64,000 nt of DNA from Thalassomonas haliotis (GCF_028657945.1 NZ_CP059693.1:1612001-1676000), one strand, 5' to 3'. Counted from the stretch's first letter, positions 55,078 to 64,000 are shown. Notes: generated by a model not told the origin, from the letters alone. Numbers and translations are program-made.

Positions 55078-56091
55078 TTAAAGCGCATGGCCCATGACCT
55101 CTGCAGTGTCTAACATGCGGTTGGCAAAACCCCATTCGTTATCGCACCAGATTAATAATTTGACCAGGCGTTTATGGCTGACCCGGGTTTGGTTGCCGTC
55201 AACGATACAAGAATGCGGGTCGTGATTAAAATCTATAGAAACCAGCGGCTCTTCGGTATAACCTAAAATCCCCGCCAGGCCGTTGGTTTGGGCGTATTGG
55301 ACAGCATTGTTGATATCATCTATGGTGACATCGCTATTGAGGGTTAAGCTTAAATCCATGGCGGTGACGTTCAAAGTTGGCACCCGTACCGCGATCGCCT
55401 CAAAGCGCCCGGAAAACTGGGGTAAAATCCGCTCTATGCCAACGGCTAATTTGGTATCGACCGGGATAATGGACTGGCTTGCCGCCCGGGTACGGCGCAG
55501 ATCGCTGTGGTAGGCATCGATGACCTGCTGATCATGCATGGAAGAATGTATGGTGGTGATGGTGCCGCTTTCCACGCCAAAGGCATCTTCGATAACTTTA
55601 ATTACCGGCACCACACAGTTGGTGGTACAGGAACCGTTGGAAACCACTTTATGTTCAGCGCCGAGCTGCTCGTGGTTGATACCGTAAATAATGGTGGCGT
55701 CGACATCCTGGGCGGCAGGATGTGAAAACAAGACCTTTTTCGCTCCTTGGCGGATATGTTGCTGTCCATCTGCCTGGGAGCCGTATTTGCCAGTACAATC
55801 AAGTACGATATCGACATTTTGCGCTTGCCAGTTAAGCTGGTCGAGGGAGTCGATATGTGTGAGTTTGACTTCATCCCCGGCGATGTTCAGCCCCTGCGGG
55901 GTTTGCTCCACGGCAAAGGAAAACCTGCCATGGGTGGAATCATATTTTAATAAATGGGCGATGCCTTCCGGCGTTGCTAATTCATTGATGGCGACCAGGT
56001 TGAAATCCTGATTGCGGCCATTTTCATAGAGTGCTCTAACAATGCTGCGGCCGATGCGGCCAAAACCATTGATGGCAATATTTATGGGCAT
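55078..56091 (-). CDS. epd: Erythrose-4-phosphate dehydrogenase (GapA paralogue)
   Basis: 337 residues with GAPDH-like features: [19 protein letters not shown] (NAD fold) and catalytic motif [13 protein letters not shown], where typical GapA has [24 protein letters not shown] (instead of DLRRARAAA) and the context tkt-epd-pgk support Epd rather than GapA. It oxidises erythrose-4-phosphate to 4-phosphoerythronate for pyridoxal-phosphate synthesis. A GAPDH role cannot be fully excluded. Confidence 0.88.
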   Translation of the reverse strand: MPINIAINGFGRIGRSIVRALYENGRNQDFNLVAINELATPEGIAHLLKYDSTHGRFSFAVEQTPQGLNIAGDEVKLTHIDSLDQLNWQAQNVDIVLDCTGKYGSQADGQQHIRQGAKKVLFSHPAAQDVDATIIYGINHEQLGAEHKVVSNGSCTTNCVVPVIKVIEDAFGVESGTITTIHSSMHDQQVIDAYHSDLRRTRAASQSIIPVDTKLAVGIERILPQFSGRFEAIAVRVPTLNVTAMDLSLTLNSDVTIDDINNAVQYAQTNGLAGILGYTEEPLVSIDFNHDPHSCIVDGNQTRVSHKRLVKLLIWCDNEWGFANRMLDTAEVMGHAL

Positions 56092-56122
56092 AATTCATCG
56101 CTAGTGAAACTAAAGTGAACTA

Positions 56123-56155
56123 GGGAGCTGCGGCTAACATTTTGCTGCTGCTCCC
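56123..56155. other. Stem-loop between tkt and epd
   Basis: GGGAGC-TGC / GC-TGCTCCC type hairpin in the 75-base gap. It is the first in a series of hairpins found in every gap of this gene run. Confidence 0.5.
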
Positions 56156-56166
56156 TGCTGTTGGGA

Positions 56167-58161
56167 CTAACCCAGGTTGTTTACTGTGTTAACAACATTG
56201 TCTACGGTAAAGCCGAAGTGTTCGAACAAGGCATTGCCCGGTGCCGACTCACCAAAAGTGGTCATGCCGACTACTGCGCCCGAGAAACCGACATATTTAT
56301 ACCAGAAGTCGGTATGGGCGGCTTCGATGGCAACACGTTTGCTAACGGCAGACGGTAATACCGATTCTTTATAATCGCGGCTTTGCTGGTCGAACAGGTT
56401 GGTTGACGGCATGGAAACCACACGTACCTGTTTGCCTGCTGCGCTTAGTTTTTCAGCTGCGGCCATCGCCAGGGCAACTTCAGAACCTGTGGCAATCAAG
56501 ATCACTTCTGGCGCACCCTGGCTGTCTTTTAAGATATAACCACCTTTGGCAATGTCACTTACCTGACTTTCGTTGCGCGCTTGGGCCGGTAAGCCCTGAC
56601 GGCTAAATACCAAGGAAGTCGGGCCATCACGACGCTCAACCGCAGCTTTCCAGGCAACGGCCGATTCAGTGGCATCACAAGGACGCCAGGTCACCATATT
56701 CGGCGTGGTTCTTAAATTGGTTAATTGCTCGATTGGTTGATGGGTCGGGCCGTCTTCACCCTGACCGATACTGTCATGGGTATAAACAAAGACATTCTGG
56801 ATGCCCATCAGCGCCGACATACGTACGGCATTACGGGCGTATTCCATAAACATCATGAAAGTGGCGCCATAGTTGATGAAACCGCCGTGCAGGGAGACAC
56901 CGTTCATGATGCCGCTCATGCCGAATTCACGTACACCATAGTAGATGTAGTTACCCCCAGGGTCGGTTTCTATGCCTTTTGAACCGGACCATAAGGTCAG
57001 GTTGGAACCGGCTAAATCGGCAGAGCCGCCCAGCAGTTCAGGCAACAGGCTGCCGAAGGCTTCGATGGCGTTTTGTGAGGCTTTACGTGAAGCAATGTTT
57101 TCCCCTTTTTCCTGGCACTGGGCGATAAAGGCATTGGCTTTTTCTTCAAAATCGCTTGGCAGGTTGCCATCAATCACCCGGCGCTGGTATTCAGCGGCTA
57201 ATTCCGGAAAAGCACTCTGGTAGGCGGCAAATTTTTCATTCCAGCTGACCTGGCTGGCCTGGCCTTTTTCTTTTTGATCCCATTTGGCATAGACATCGGC
57301 CGGGATCTCAAACGGGGCGTGCGGCCAGTTTAAGAATTCACGGGCAGCGGCAATTTCTTCTTCACCTAAAGGTGCGCCGTGACAGTCGTGGCTGCCGGAT
57401 TTATTCGGAGAGCCAAAACCGATAATGGTTTTACAACAGATCATGGTCGGCTTGTCGGTTACCGATTTCGCTTCTTCGATTGCCCTGGCAACGGCTTCGC
57501 TGTCGTGACCGTCAACACCGCTGATCACATGCCAGCCGTACGCGGCGAAACGTGCCGGGGTATCATCGCTGAACCAGCCTTCAACATGGCCGTCGATGGA
57601 AATACCGTTGTCATCCCAAAAGGCGATCAGTTTACCCAGGCCTAAGGTGCCGGCTAATGAACAGGCTTCATGGGAAATACCTTCCATCAAACAGCCGTCG
57701 CCTAAGAAACAGTAAGTGAAGTGATCAACGATATCGTGACCTTCACGGTTAAATTGTGCTGCCAGGGTCTTTTCGGCAATAGCCATACCTACGGCATTGG
57801 AGACACCTGCGCCCAACGGGCCGGTAGTGGTTTCTACACCCGGGGTGTAACCGTATTCAGGGTGGCCCGGTGTTTTTGAGTGCAGCTGACGGAAGTTTTG
57901 CAGCTCTTCAATCGGCAGGTCATAACCGGATAAATGCAACAGGGAATAAATCAACATAGAGCCGTGACCGTTGGACAGGATAAAACGGTCGCGGTCGGCC
58001 CAGTTAGGATCGGCCGGGTTATGCTTTAAAAAGTCACGCCATAATACCTCGGCGATATCCGCCATACCCATAGGGGCTCCAGGGTGACCTGATTTCGCTT
58101 TTTGCACGGCATCCATGCTTAGGGCTCTGATTGCATTGGCCAACTCTTGACGCGACGACAT
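56167..58161 (-). CDS. tkt: Transketolase
   Basis: This thiamine-diphosphate enzyme moves two-carbon units in the pentose phosphate pathway. 664 residues, as in E. coli TktA. Motifs: [33 protein letters not shown], the TPP motif [37 protein letters not shown], and [13 protein letters not shown]. It heads the run tkt-epd-pgk-fda-fba. Transketolase makes erythrose-4-phosphate, the Epd substrate, linking the first two genes. It is divergent from ghrA. Confidence 0.97.
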   Translation of the reverse strand: MSSRQELANAIRALSMDAVQKAKSGHPGAPMGMADIAEVLWRDFLKHNPADPNWADRDRFILSNGHGSMLIYSLLHLSGYDLPIEELQNFRQLHSKTPGHPEYGYTPGVETTTGPLGAGVSNAVGMAIAEKTLAAQFNREGHDIVDHFTYCFLGDGCLMEGISHEACSLAGTLGLGKLIAFWDDNGISIDGHVEGWFSDDTPARFAAYGWHVISGVDGHDSEAVARAIEEAKSVTDKPTMICCKTIIGFGSPNKSGSHDCHGAPLGEEEIAAAREFLNWPHAPFEIPADVYAKWDQKEKGQASQVSWNEKFAAYQSAFPELAAEYQRRVIDGNLPSDFEEKANAFIAQCQEKGENIASRKASQNAIEAFGSLLPELLGGSADLAGSNLTLWSGSKGIETDPGGNYIYYGVREFGMSGIMNGVSLHGGFINYGATFMMFMEYARNAVRMSALMGIQNVFVYTHDSIGQGEDGPTHQPIEQLTNLRTTPNMVTWRPCDATESAVAWKAAVERRDGPTSLVFSRQGLPAQARNESQVSDIAKGGYILKDSQGAPEVILIATGSEVALAMAAAEKLSAAGKQVRVVSMPSTNLFDQQSRDYKESVLPSAVSKRVAIEAAHTDFWYKYVGFSGAVVGMTTFGESAPGNALFEHFGFTVDNVVNTVNNLG

Positions 58162-58438
58162 AGGGACTCCAAATCTGAAAAGTTAATAAGAAAAAAATTG
58201 CCCGTATTTTCTCTTAGTGTCCGCCTTAGCGCAAATGTTATTACGTTATTTATTATATTTTTTCCCTGTTCGTTATAAGTTGTTGAAAGCTGGGTTTTTT
58301 ATCTGATGTTTTCTCTTGTATAGACAAGCTTTCCGATATGGATAGTGGTGAAAAATGGCGCTTTTACCGGTATTATTGCCGTGATAGATATCTGTGTTTT
58401 TTAACTTATTCACTAAGATTTGATGGAGTAACCCTTAT

Positions 58439-59365
58439 ATGTCGATAGCATTGCTGGTAACAGACAGGGATTTAACTGTGTTGACACAAGGGCTTAAACA
58501 GGCTTTGCCCGGGGTAAAAATTCAATCCTGGCCGGATATCCCACACGGGGATGAGGTTGAATTTGCCGTTGCCTGGCAACAGCCAGAAAATTGTTGGGCC
58601 CCCTTACCCGCACTTAAGGTGATAAGTTCGCTGGGGGCCGGTTGTGATGCATTATTTTCTGATCCTGGCTTGCCTGAAAATGTTCAGATCACCCGTATTG
58701 TTGATCCCGGTTTGTCTGAGCAGATGGCGGAATATGTGCTGGCAAGTTTATTGATGCTTAAGTGCCGCCTTGCTGCCTATTTCAGACAGCAGCAACAAGG
58801 CAAGTGGCAGGTTTTGCCGAAAGATTACAGGCGGCAAAAAGTTACTGTGTTAGGGGTTGGCAGCATAGGGGAGGTGGTTGCCAAACGTTTACTCGATAAT
58901 GGCTTTGAGGTTTGTGGTTGGCGCCGCTCAGAAAAAAAACATCCTGATTATCCTGTATATTTTGGGCATGAGCAGTTGGAGCTGGCGGTTTGTGATGCCG
59001 ATTATGTGGTGAGTATTTTACCTAACACTCCAGCGACCCAAGGGGTAATCGATAAAACATTTTTTGAGAAGTTAAAACCCGGTTGTTATTTGATTAATGT
59101 CGGACGGGGGCAAGCGGTGAACGACAGTGACTTAATTGTTGCCCTGGATCAGCAGTTGATTGCCGGGGCGGTACTGGATGTTTTTAATCATGAACCCTTA
59201 CCCGAAGATCATGCCTTTTGGCGACATGAAGCAGTGTTGTTAACCCCGCATATTTCAGCAATCACAGACCAGCAGGAAGTGATCGCACAAATTGCCAGTA
59301 ACTATAAAAAATTTCAACAAGGCCTGGCGCTGGACAATCTGGTGGATGCCGCTAAGGGTTATTGA
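58439..59365 (+). CDS. ghrA: Glyoxylate/hydroxypyruvate reductase A
   Basis: 308-residue D-2-hydroxyacid dehydrogenase of the GhrA type. NAD(P)-binding VLGVGSIGEVVAKRLLDNGF (about residue 140) with GWRRSEK, which fits NADPH preference. Catalytic region: INVGRGQAVNDSDLIVALD (Arg), LDVFNHEPLPEDHAFW (Glu) and LLTPHISAIT (His). It reduces glyoxylate to glycolate and hydroxypyruvate to glycerate. It may complement the glyoxylate enzymes encoded at 38-44.7 kb. ATG with TGGAG upstream. Confidence 0.9.
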   Translation: MSIALLVTDRDLTVLTQGLKQALPGVKIQSWPDIPHGDEVEFAVAWQQPENCWAPLPALKVISSLGAGCDALFSDPGLPENVQITRIVDPGLSEQMAEYVLASLLMLKCRLAAYFRQQQQGKWQVLPKDYRRQKVTVLGVGSIGEVVAKRLLDNGFEVCGWRRSEKKHPDYPVYFGHEQLELAVCDADYVVSILPNTPATQGVIDKTFFEKLKPGCYLINVGRGQAVNDSDLIVALDQQLIAGAVLDVFNHEPLPEDHAFWRHEAVLLTPHISAITDQQEVIAQIASNYKKFQQGLALDNLVDAAKGY

Positions 59366-59515
59366 ACCTTTTATAAGCCGTTATATTGCCCCCCTGGGAT
59401 GAAATTGGCAGAAAAGGGGAGACAATGATTGAAATCAACACCCGGATAGGTTAAGTTTTGAGCTGTTGTAGCTCATGCAAAAAAATAGAATAACCTGACT
59501 TTACAGGAATATAAA

Positions 59516-59650
59516 ATGAATAAGCCATCCTCAAGGGGATTTAAGCTGACAACAGTAATATTTGCCGTATTAATATTAGCCTTGTCAGCCGTATTGAGTA
59601 ATACCTCAATAGCTGATGACATCAATAGCAAAGTAGAAACATTAGAATAG
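59516..59650 (+). CDS. Small secreted peptide, 44 aa
   Basis: ATG at 59516 with AGGA upstream. The peptide opens MNKPSSRGFKLTTVIFAVLI, continues with a hydrophobic stretch, and has a likely signal-peptidase site at NTSIA-DD. Only about 10 mature residues remain (DDINSKVETLE-type). It is followed by a proper terminator, which supports real expression. No family recognised; function unknown. Confidence 0.5.
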   Translation: MNKPSSRGFKLTTVIFAVLILALSAVLSNTSIADDINSKVETLE

Positions 59651-59680
59651 TATTTATTTGTTATCAAGATAACTTCAAAG

Positions 59681-59701
59681 CCCCGTTCCCGGGGTTTTTT
59701 T
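59681..59701 (+). terminator. Terminator of the small peptide gene
   Basis: CCCCG-TTCC-CGGGG hairpin plus seven T, 30 bases after the stop. Followed directly by ATGCATAGAGGTATG, a decayed member of the docked repeat family. Confidence 0.85.
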
Positions 59702-59790
59702 ATGCATAGAGGTATGTCAGTTTCCCAGCTCCCGGCGTAAGCTAAGCAGCCTGATCTCGGGATAAGCAGCGCTTGCCCAATATTCCCCTT
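59702..59790. repeat. Decayed terminator-docked repeat
   Basis: A single, diverged copy: ATGCATAGAGGTATGTCAG at the T-tract, then CCCGGCGTAAGCTAAGCAG, resembling the CATAAGCTAAGTAC module at 8410-8430. No tandem partner. Confidence 0.5.
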
Positions 59791-60032
59791 TTTCCGATTT
59801 CCCGCGTTAAAACACTGATAATCGAAAAATAGAAACCTTGATTGAGCCTATAGAAGATTCAAAGATGTTAAGGTTGCAGTGTTTTAAAGTAGGCATTTGA
59901 TTTTGCTAAAACATCAAGCACTCATTATCCCGAGTTCAGGTTAAGTCGTTATATTTAGCGCGTAACTCTTCGTTTTTTTTATCAAGAAAGCTTTCAATAT
60001 ATTAGCTGCCTCCCCGGCTGAATATCTACTGT

Positions 60033-60111
60033 GGACACTAAGCCCGGAAAAAGTGTCCGTTTGAGTATTTGCGGACACCGGCGGACAGGTTTTAGTGTCC
60101 GATCGGACACT
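60033..60111. promoter_or_regulatory. Enhancer sites (GTGTCCG/CGGACAC) for a probable sigma-54 activator
   Basis: Six copies of the same half-site: GGACACT (60033), GTGTCCG (60053), CGGACAC (60072), CGGACA (60082), and a perfect 18-bp palindrome AGTGTCCGATCGGACACT (60094-60111). The palindrome is centred about 97 bp before the predicted transcription start, the usual position of NtrC-family activator sites. Confidence 0.8.
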
Positions 60112-60171
60112 GTTATGATAACCATGCAAAATAAAATCGATTTAAAACAATTGGTTATGTTTTGGGCAAAC

Positions 60172-60189
60172 CTGGCATCCCAACTGCAA
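60172..60189 (+). promoter_or_regulatory. Sigma-54 promoter of the efflux operon
   Basis: CTGGCATCCCAACTGCAA fits the -24/-12 consensus: GG at 60174-60175, exactly 10 bases, then GC at 60186-60187. The predicted start is near 60199, 39 bases before the gene. Together with the upstream palindromes it indicates control by a sigma-54 enhancer-binding protein not in this window. Confidence 0.75.
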
Positions 60190-60237
60190 CCTTATGGGAC
60201 AAACATAAGTTCTTTATCAAGGTTCAAGAGTGTAATT

Positions 60238-61509
60238 ATGATAGCGGGTACTCAAAGTCAGGATGAAGTCATTCAAAGTTCTAAAACAAACCGGCCGTTT
60301 AAGCAGCTTTTGCTGCTGGCCCTGGCGATAATATTAGTCTACCTGGCGCTGCCGACCTTAAGTCAGTGGTATGCTTCGGTTCCCGATGTCGACGGCAAAA
60401 ATTTGGTGATTGCGCCTGTGCTGCGCGGTGATCTTGTCCGTGAAGCTTCGGTGTCGGGTAAGGTGGTGGCTGCCAATGCCCCTAAGTTATTCAGCAGTGA
60501 AACGGGAAAAATTACCTTGCTGGCTAAACCGGGTGAAGCGGTGGAACTGGGTCAGCTGGTGGCGCGCTTGAGCAGCCCTGAGCTTGATGCCGAAATCAAA
60601 CAGCAGGAGTCCACCTTAGAGCAGCTTAATATCAATGCCAGCCGGGGGCTGTTGGAGGATAAAGAAGCGCAGCTTGAGCTGGAAAGCCAGATGAATGCCG
60701 CCTTGTCGAGCCTGAATGTGGCCAGGCGTGAACAGCAACGGGCAGAGATTGCCTTTGGCAAACAAATTCTCAGTGAGGTGGACTGGATGAAAAGCCAGGA
60801 TACCCTCACCGATGCACAGCGTTTTTACCGGCATGCGAAAAAACGGGGGGAGCTGGCCCGGGAGCGGTTAACCTTTGAAACCCGGCACCGGGAATTTTTA
60901 GTGAAAAAGCAGCAGCTGATTTTAGATGAACTCAAACGCCGACATCAGGCTTTGGCTATTACTGCCCCCCTTAGCGGGGTGGTGGGCAACTGGCTGGTGG
61001 CGCAAAAAAATACCGTTGCCGCCAACAGCGAAATCATGACCATAGTGGATTTGTCCGAGTATGAAGCCGAGCTGAGTGTGCCGGAATTTTATGCCGATGA
61101 TTTGGGGCTGGGGTTGACTGTGATGATGAAGGTTGGCGGGGCTGATGTCAGTGGCGAGATCATTGCCATTTCGCCGGAAATCAAAGATAACCTGGTGAAA
61201 GTCAGGGCGACTATCAAGGCGGAAAAAACCATGGCCTTAAGGCAAAACCAGCGCATCAACGCCCGTATTGAGTTTGAAAAGAAAACGGATGTGCTGATGG
61301 TTAAACGTGGCGCTTTTATCGGCGCATTAGGCGGTAAGTTTGCCTATAAGGTCGGTGAAGATAACCAGGGCAGGAAAATAGCCATCAGCACAGGGATCAG
61401 CAGCTTAGATTATATCGAGCTGACTTTTGGGCTAAAGGAGGGGGAGCAAGTGATCATCTCAGATTATCAGGACTTTAGCGCATCGGAGCAAATCAATATC
61501 AGCTATTAA
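60238..61509 (+). CDS. HlyD/MacA-type periplasmic adaptor
   Basis: 423 residues from ATG 60238. The open frame reaches back to 60031, but that part contains the enhancer and the sigma-54 promoter, so it is not coding. It has one N-terminal helix (LLLLALAIILVYLALPTLSQ), lipoyl halves KITLLAKPGEAVELGQLVAR and LAITAPLSGVVGNWLVAQKN around a long coiled coil (about 115-215), and a C-terminal barrel. It links an inner-membrane ABC pump to an outer-membrane channel. First gene of adaptor-ATPase-permease-permease. Confidence 0.9.
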   Translation: MIAGTQSQDEVIQSSKTNRPFKQLLLLALAIILVYLALPTLSQWYASVPDVDGKNLVIAPVLRGDLVREASVSGKVVAANAPKLFSSETGKITLLAKPGEAVELGQLVARLSSPELDAEIKQQESTLEQLNINASRGLLEDKEAQLELESQMNAALSSLNVARREQQRAEIAFGKQILSEVDWMKSQDTLTDAQRFYRHAKKRGELARERLTFETRHREFLVKKQQLILDELKRRHQALAITAPLSGVVGNWLVAQKNTVAANSEIMTIVDLSEYEAELSVPEFYADDLGLGLTVMMKVGGADVSGEIIAISPEIKDNLVKVRATIKAEKTMALRQNQRINARIEFEKKTDVLMVKRGAFIGALGGKFAYKVGEDNQGRKIAISTGISSLDYIELTFGLKEGEQVIISDYQDFSASEQINISY

Positions 61510-61569
61510 CCGGCTATTGCCATAGCGACGAATTAAAGCATAAAAATTAACTTATAAGAGGGCACAGTG

Positions 61570-62298
61570 ATGCTTAACATGAACAATATTTCACGAATTT
61601 ACCGCACAGATACTATCCAGACCCATGCCTTGCGGGATTTTTCGCTAACGGTTGCTCAGGGAGAGTTTGTTGCGGTAACCGGCCCTTCCGGCTCGGGCAA
61701 GTCGACTTTTTTAAATGTTGCCGGTTTGCTGGATAACTTTGATCAGGGGCAGTATCAACTCGACGGCGTGAACGTTAAAGGATTAAAGGATGATGACTTA
61801 TCCCGGTTAAGAAATGAAAAAATCGGTTTTATTTTCCAAAACTATAACCTGATCCCGGATTACAGTATTTTTGACAATGTCGATATGCCCTTGCGTTACC
61901 GGGGGTTTAACGGTGTCGAGCGTAAACGCCGGGTTGAGCAGGCGCTGGAAAAGGTCGGCCTGGCCTCAAGGGTAAATTATTTACCGAGCCAGCTATCCGG
62001 CGGTCAGCAGCAGCGGGTAGCCATTGCCCGGGCGCTGGCGGGAGAGCCGAAAATATTATTGGCGGATGAACCCACAGGCAACCTGGATTCTTTGATGGCG
62101 CGCCAGGTGATGGAACTTTTGCATAAACTTAATGAGGAAGGCACCACCATTATCATGGTTACCCATGACCCGGACCAGGCACGGGAAGTGAAACGTAATG
62201 TCCAGGTGATTGACGGCCAGATCTCCGACTTTAGCATCTATGCGCCGCTGCAACAGCAAAATAATGCCGGTGAGAAGCAGGAGTTGAGCCATGCTTAG
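61570..62298 (+). CDS. MacB/LolD-type ABC transporter ATPase
   Basis: About 242 residues from ATG 61570 (a GTG just before is the alternative; GAGGG upstream). Motifs: Walker A TGPSGSGKSTFLNVAGLLD, Q-loop IGFIFQNYNLIPDY, signature [15 protein letters not shown], Walker B ILLADEPTGNLD, and H-loop IIMVTHDPDQAR. This is the FtsE/LolD/MacB subgroup, which drives mechanotransmission rather than import. Overlaps the permease start by 8 bases. Confidence 0.95.
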   Translation: MLNMNNISRIYRTDTIQTHALRDFSLTVAQGEFVAVTGPSGSGKSTFLNVAGLLDNFDQGQYQLDGVNVKGLKDDDLSRLRNEKIGFIFQNYNLIPDYSIFDNVDMPLRYRGFNGVERKRRVEQALEKVGLASRVNYLPSQLSGGQQQRVAIARALAGEPKILLADEPTGNLDSLMARQVMELLHKLNEEGTTIIMVTHDPDQAREVKRNVQVIDGQISDFSIYAPLQQQNNAGEKQELSHA

Positions 62299-63574
62299 TT
62301 ATTACCTGAAATTAGCCTTGATCAGCTTTAAGCGGGCGCCGTCCTTATATTTTTTGGTGATCCTGACCTTATCAATCGGGGTAGGCCTGCTATCTGCCAA
62401 CCTGGCCCTGGTTAATACCATGGCCAGTGATCCCATTCCGGACAAAAGCGAGCGGGTTTTTCATGTCAGTATGAATACCTGGCCCGATGATCAGCCCAAT
62501 GCCGAACCCATGCATATATTACGTTACCGCGATGCCAGGAAAATCACCGAGTCTGATATACCCAGGCACAGTGCGGTGTTTTATGCTTCCGGGGTTTATG
62601 CCAGGGACGCCGAGTCAAAAAGTTTAACCCGTTATGACTCTTCGGTCAGGGCTACAACCCCGGGATTTTTCCCGCTGACCCAGGCGCCATTTGCCTATGG
62701 CAGTGCTTTTAAGCACAGCTCGGGCATGGAGGTGGTGATTGGCGATGACTTAAATCAGAAAATATTTGCCGGCGGTAACAGTGTCGGTAAAACCTTAGAG
62801 CTTAACGGAGAGTTATTGACCATAGTCGGGGTATTAAAACCCTGGATATTAAGGCCGCTGTTTTATCATGCAACCGAAGGGCGGGCCTTTAATGCTACCG
62901 ATGATATCTATGTTCCTTTGGAAACCTCGATAGATCTGGGTTGGGCGATCCATGCCCGCAGTTCAACCACAGAAGAGGATGGCAGTGTCGGCAACAGCCG
63001 GGATAAAAATGTCTATTATCTGCAGGCTTGGATCGAAGTGGCGGCAAAGAATAATTTGCAGGCGTTTCAGGATTATCTCGACCATTACAGCCAGACCCTT
63101 AAAGATGCCGGTGAGCACCCTTTGGCTATTCGTAACGAATTAGATGACGTTAACAGCTGGCTGTTAACGCTGAAAGTGGTTGATCAGAAAGTGCTGGCCT
63201 TTACCTTGGCGTCAATATTGTTTTTATGTGTTTGTGTGTTTAACGCCAGCAGTTTGTTGTTATCTCGTTTTCATGCCGGAAAATTTGAAGTGGGGCTGCG
63301 CCGTGCCGTTGGCGCCAGCAACAGGCATATGCTGATGCAGGGATTGATGGAAAGTGTCCTGGTGGGGCTGATCGCCGGTGTGCTTGCCCTGGTTTTAAGC
63401 TGGCTGTTTTTAAAATTTTCCGGCCAATTTTTACCTGATTTGTCAAAAATTGCCGTGCTGGAGCCAAAAATCCTGGTATCCGGTTTGTTGTTGGCTTTAG
63501 TGACGGCTATTGTCAGTGCCTTGTATCCCTTATACCGGGCAAGCCGTTATACCATCAGTGCCGAACTCAAATAA
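62291..63574 (+). CDS. MacB-like FtsX-domain permease
   Basis: 427 residues. It has an N-terminal helix (LYFLVILTLSIGVGLLSANL), a MacB-type periplasmic domain (about 45-270, with VIGDDLNQKIFAGGNSVGKT) and three C-terminal helices of the FtsX fold (FTLASILFLCVCVFNASSLL; GLRRAVGASNRHMLMQGLME; SGLLLALVTAIVSALYPLYR). Its translation is coupled to the ATPase gene. The partner permease follows 16 bases later, suggesting a heterodimer. Confidence 0.92.
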   Translation: MLSYYLKLALISFKRAPSLYFLVILTLSIGVGLLSANLALVNTMASDPIPDKSERVFHVSMNTWPDDQPNAEPMHILRYRDARKITESDIPRHSAVFYASGVYARDAESKSLTRYDSSVRATTPGFFPLTQAPFAYGSAFKHSSGMEVVIGDDLNQKIFAGGNSVGKTLELNGELLTIVGVLKPWILRPLFYHATEGRAFNATDDIYVPLETSIDLGWAIHARSSTTEEDGSVGNSRDKNVYYLQAWIEVAAKNNLQAFQDYLDHYSQTLKDAGEHPLAIRNELDDVNSWLLTLKVVDQKVLAFTLASILFLCVCVFNASSLLLSRFHAGKFEVGLRRAVGASNRHMLMQGLMESVLVGLIAGVLALVLSWLFLKFSGQFLPDLSKIAVLEPKILVSGLLLALVTAIVSALYPLYRASRYTISAELK

Positions 63575-63590
63575 CAGATAAGGAAAACCC

Positions 63591-64000
63591 ATGAATATAA
63601 AAGCTTTAGTTAAGTCCTTATTGCTGCGTAAATTCACCTCCGGACTCTTGATCATACAGCTGGCCATCACCCTGGCCTTAGTGGTGAACAGCGTGATATT
63701 GGCGCTTGATACCCGGGAAAACTTATCCCGGGACACCGGCATGGACAATGAGAATATTTTGCTTGTTTCCCTGCATCCGACTTCCGGCAATTACCGGGAT
63801 CTGGACTACTACCGCTCTGTGGTCCGTGAGGATCTTAGTCAGCTTGCCCGTTTGCCTGGGGTCAAGTTTGTCTCGGCAATCAATCAGCTGCCGCTCAGAC
63901 CCAGGGGCGCCCTGAGAAATGTCCATGATCTGGATAATCCTGAGCAGGAAAGAAGCGATACTTATTTGCAGGATGTGAAGGTGTTTTTCGGTAATAAAAA
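63591..64000 (+). CDS. Second MacB-like permease, N-terminal part
   Basis: Starts at ATG 63591 after AAGGAAA and runs off the right edge, leaving 136 codons. One membrane helix (SGLLIIQLAITLALVVNSVI) is followed by the start of a MacB-type periplasmic domain (ENILLVSLHPTSGNYRD, LARLPGVKFVSAINQLPLRP). It is likely the paired permease of the preceding gene. The rest of the operon, perhaps including the sigma-54 activator, lies beyond the window. Confidence 0.8.
   Translation, partial: MNIKALVKSLLLRKFTSGLLIIQLAITLALVVNSVILALDTRENLSRDTGMDNENILLVSLHPTSGNYRDLDYYRSVVREDLSQLARLPGVKFVSAINQLPLRPRGALRNVHDLDNPEQERSDTYLQDVKVFFGNK

Noticed and set aside
59941-60129. Minus-strand ORF of 62 codons
   Set aside because: It covers the regulatory palindromes and has no family features.
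60031-60237. N-terminal extension of the adaptor gene
   Set aside because: This part contains the enhancer palindromes and the sigma-54 promoter; a good start lies at 60238.
1-64000. tRNA or rRNA genes
   Set aside because: No cloverleaf-like or rRNA-like segment was noticed on either strand while reading; a tRNA search program would be decisive.

Overview
This window looks like the chromosome of a marine gammaproteobacterium of the Alteromonadales, most likely Colwelliaceae (Thalassomonas or Thalassotalea-like). That is inferred from gene content: long-form PstC and PstA, malate synthase G with a long isocitrate lyase, an epd-pgk-fba run, a PilZ protein and large hybrid kinases. No rRNA, tRNA, CRISPR array or intact insertion sequence was seen. 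Genes truncated by the window lie at both ends: an S9 peptidase at the left and an FtsX-like permease at the right.

Layout. 1-9.1 kb: S9 peptidase (partial), phosphate-binding pstS behind tandem Pho boxes, a two-ACT-domain protein, a PilZ protein, ettA, an unknown protein, a PKD-repeat lipoprotein and a CBS-pair protein. 9.4-12.5 kb: an aldehyde dehydrogenase and an acyl-CoA ligase, probably one operon. 12.6-23.4 kb, all on the minus strand: a 1246-residue Asp/Gly/Ser-repeat protein, two tandem duplications of its 3' end, a 47-residue gene, then a four-gene operon encoding GAF-GAF-HlyD, PqqD-like-M50-HlyD, HlyD and TolC proteins. This looks like an export apparatus with no ABC ATPase, and it is the main candidate for an undescribed system. 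23.9-32.4 kb: pstC-pstA-pstB-phoU behind a three-half-site Pho box, then a DUF47 regulator and a Pit permease. 32.8-37.4 kb: parvulin, a MITE-like element, OxyR, and an ECF sigma factor with a membrane partner and a coiled-coil secreted protein. 37.9-44.7 kb: malate synthase G, LrgB/LrgA, a LysR regulator and isocitrate lyase. 44.9-50.9 kb: a 1718-residue hybrid kinase and a DUF481 outer-membrane protein. 51.3-58.2 kb, minus strand: transketolase, Epd, PGK, class I aldolase and class II aldolase, with a stem-loop in every gap. 58.4-64 kb: hydroxypyruvate reductase, a 44-residue secreted peptide, and an adaptor-ATPase-permease-permease efflux operon behind a sigma-54 promoter and palindromic enhancer sites.

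Two themes cut across the window. First, a family of modular, hairpin-forming intergenic repeats occurs at six places, and each begins directly at the end of the T-tract of an intrinsic terminator. Units share a TATACAGG-type start but carry a stem specific to each locus. Second, phosphate genes are split: pstS lies about 22 kb from pstCAB, with each part carrying its own Pho box.
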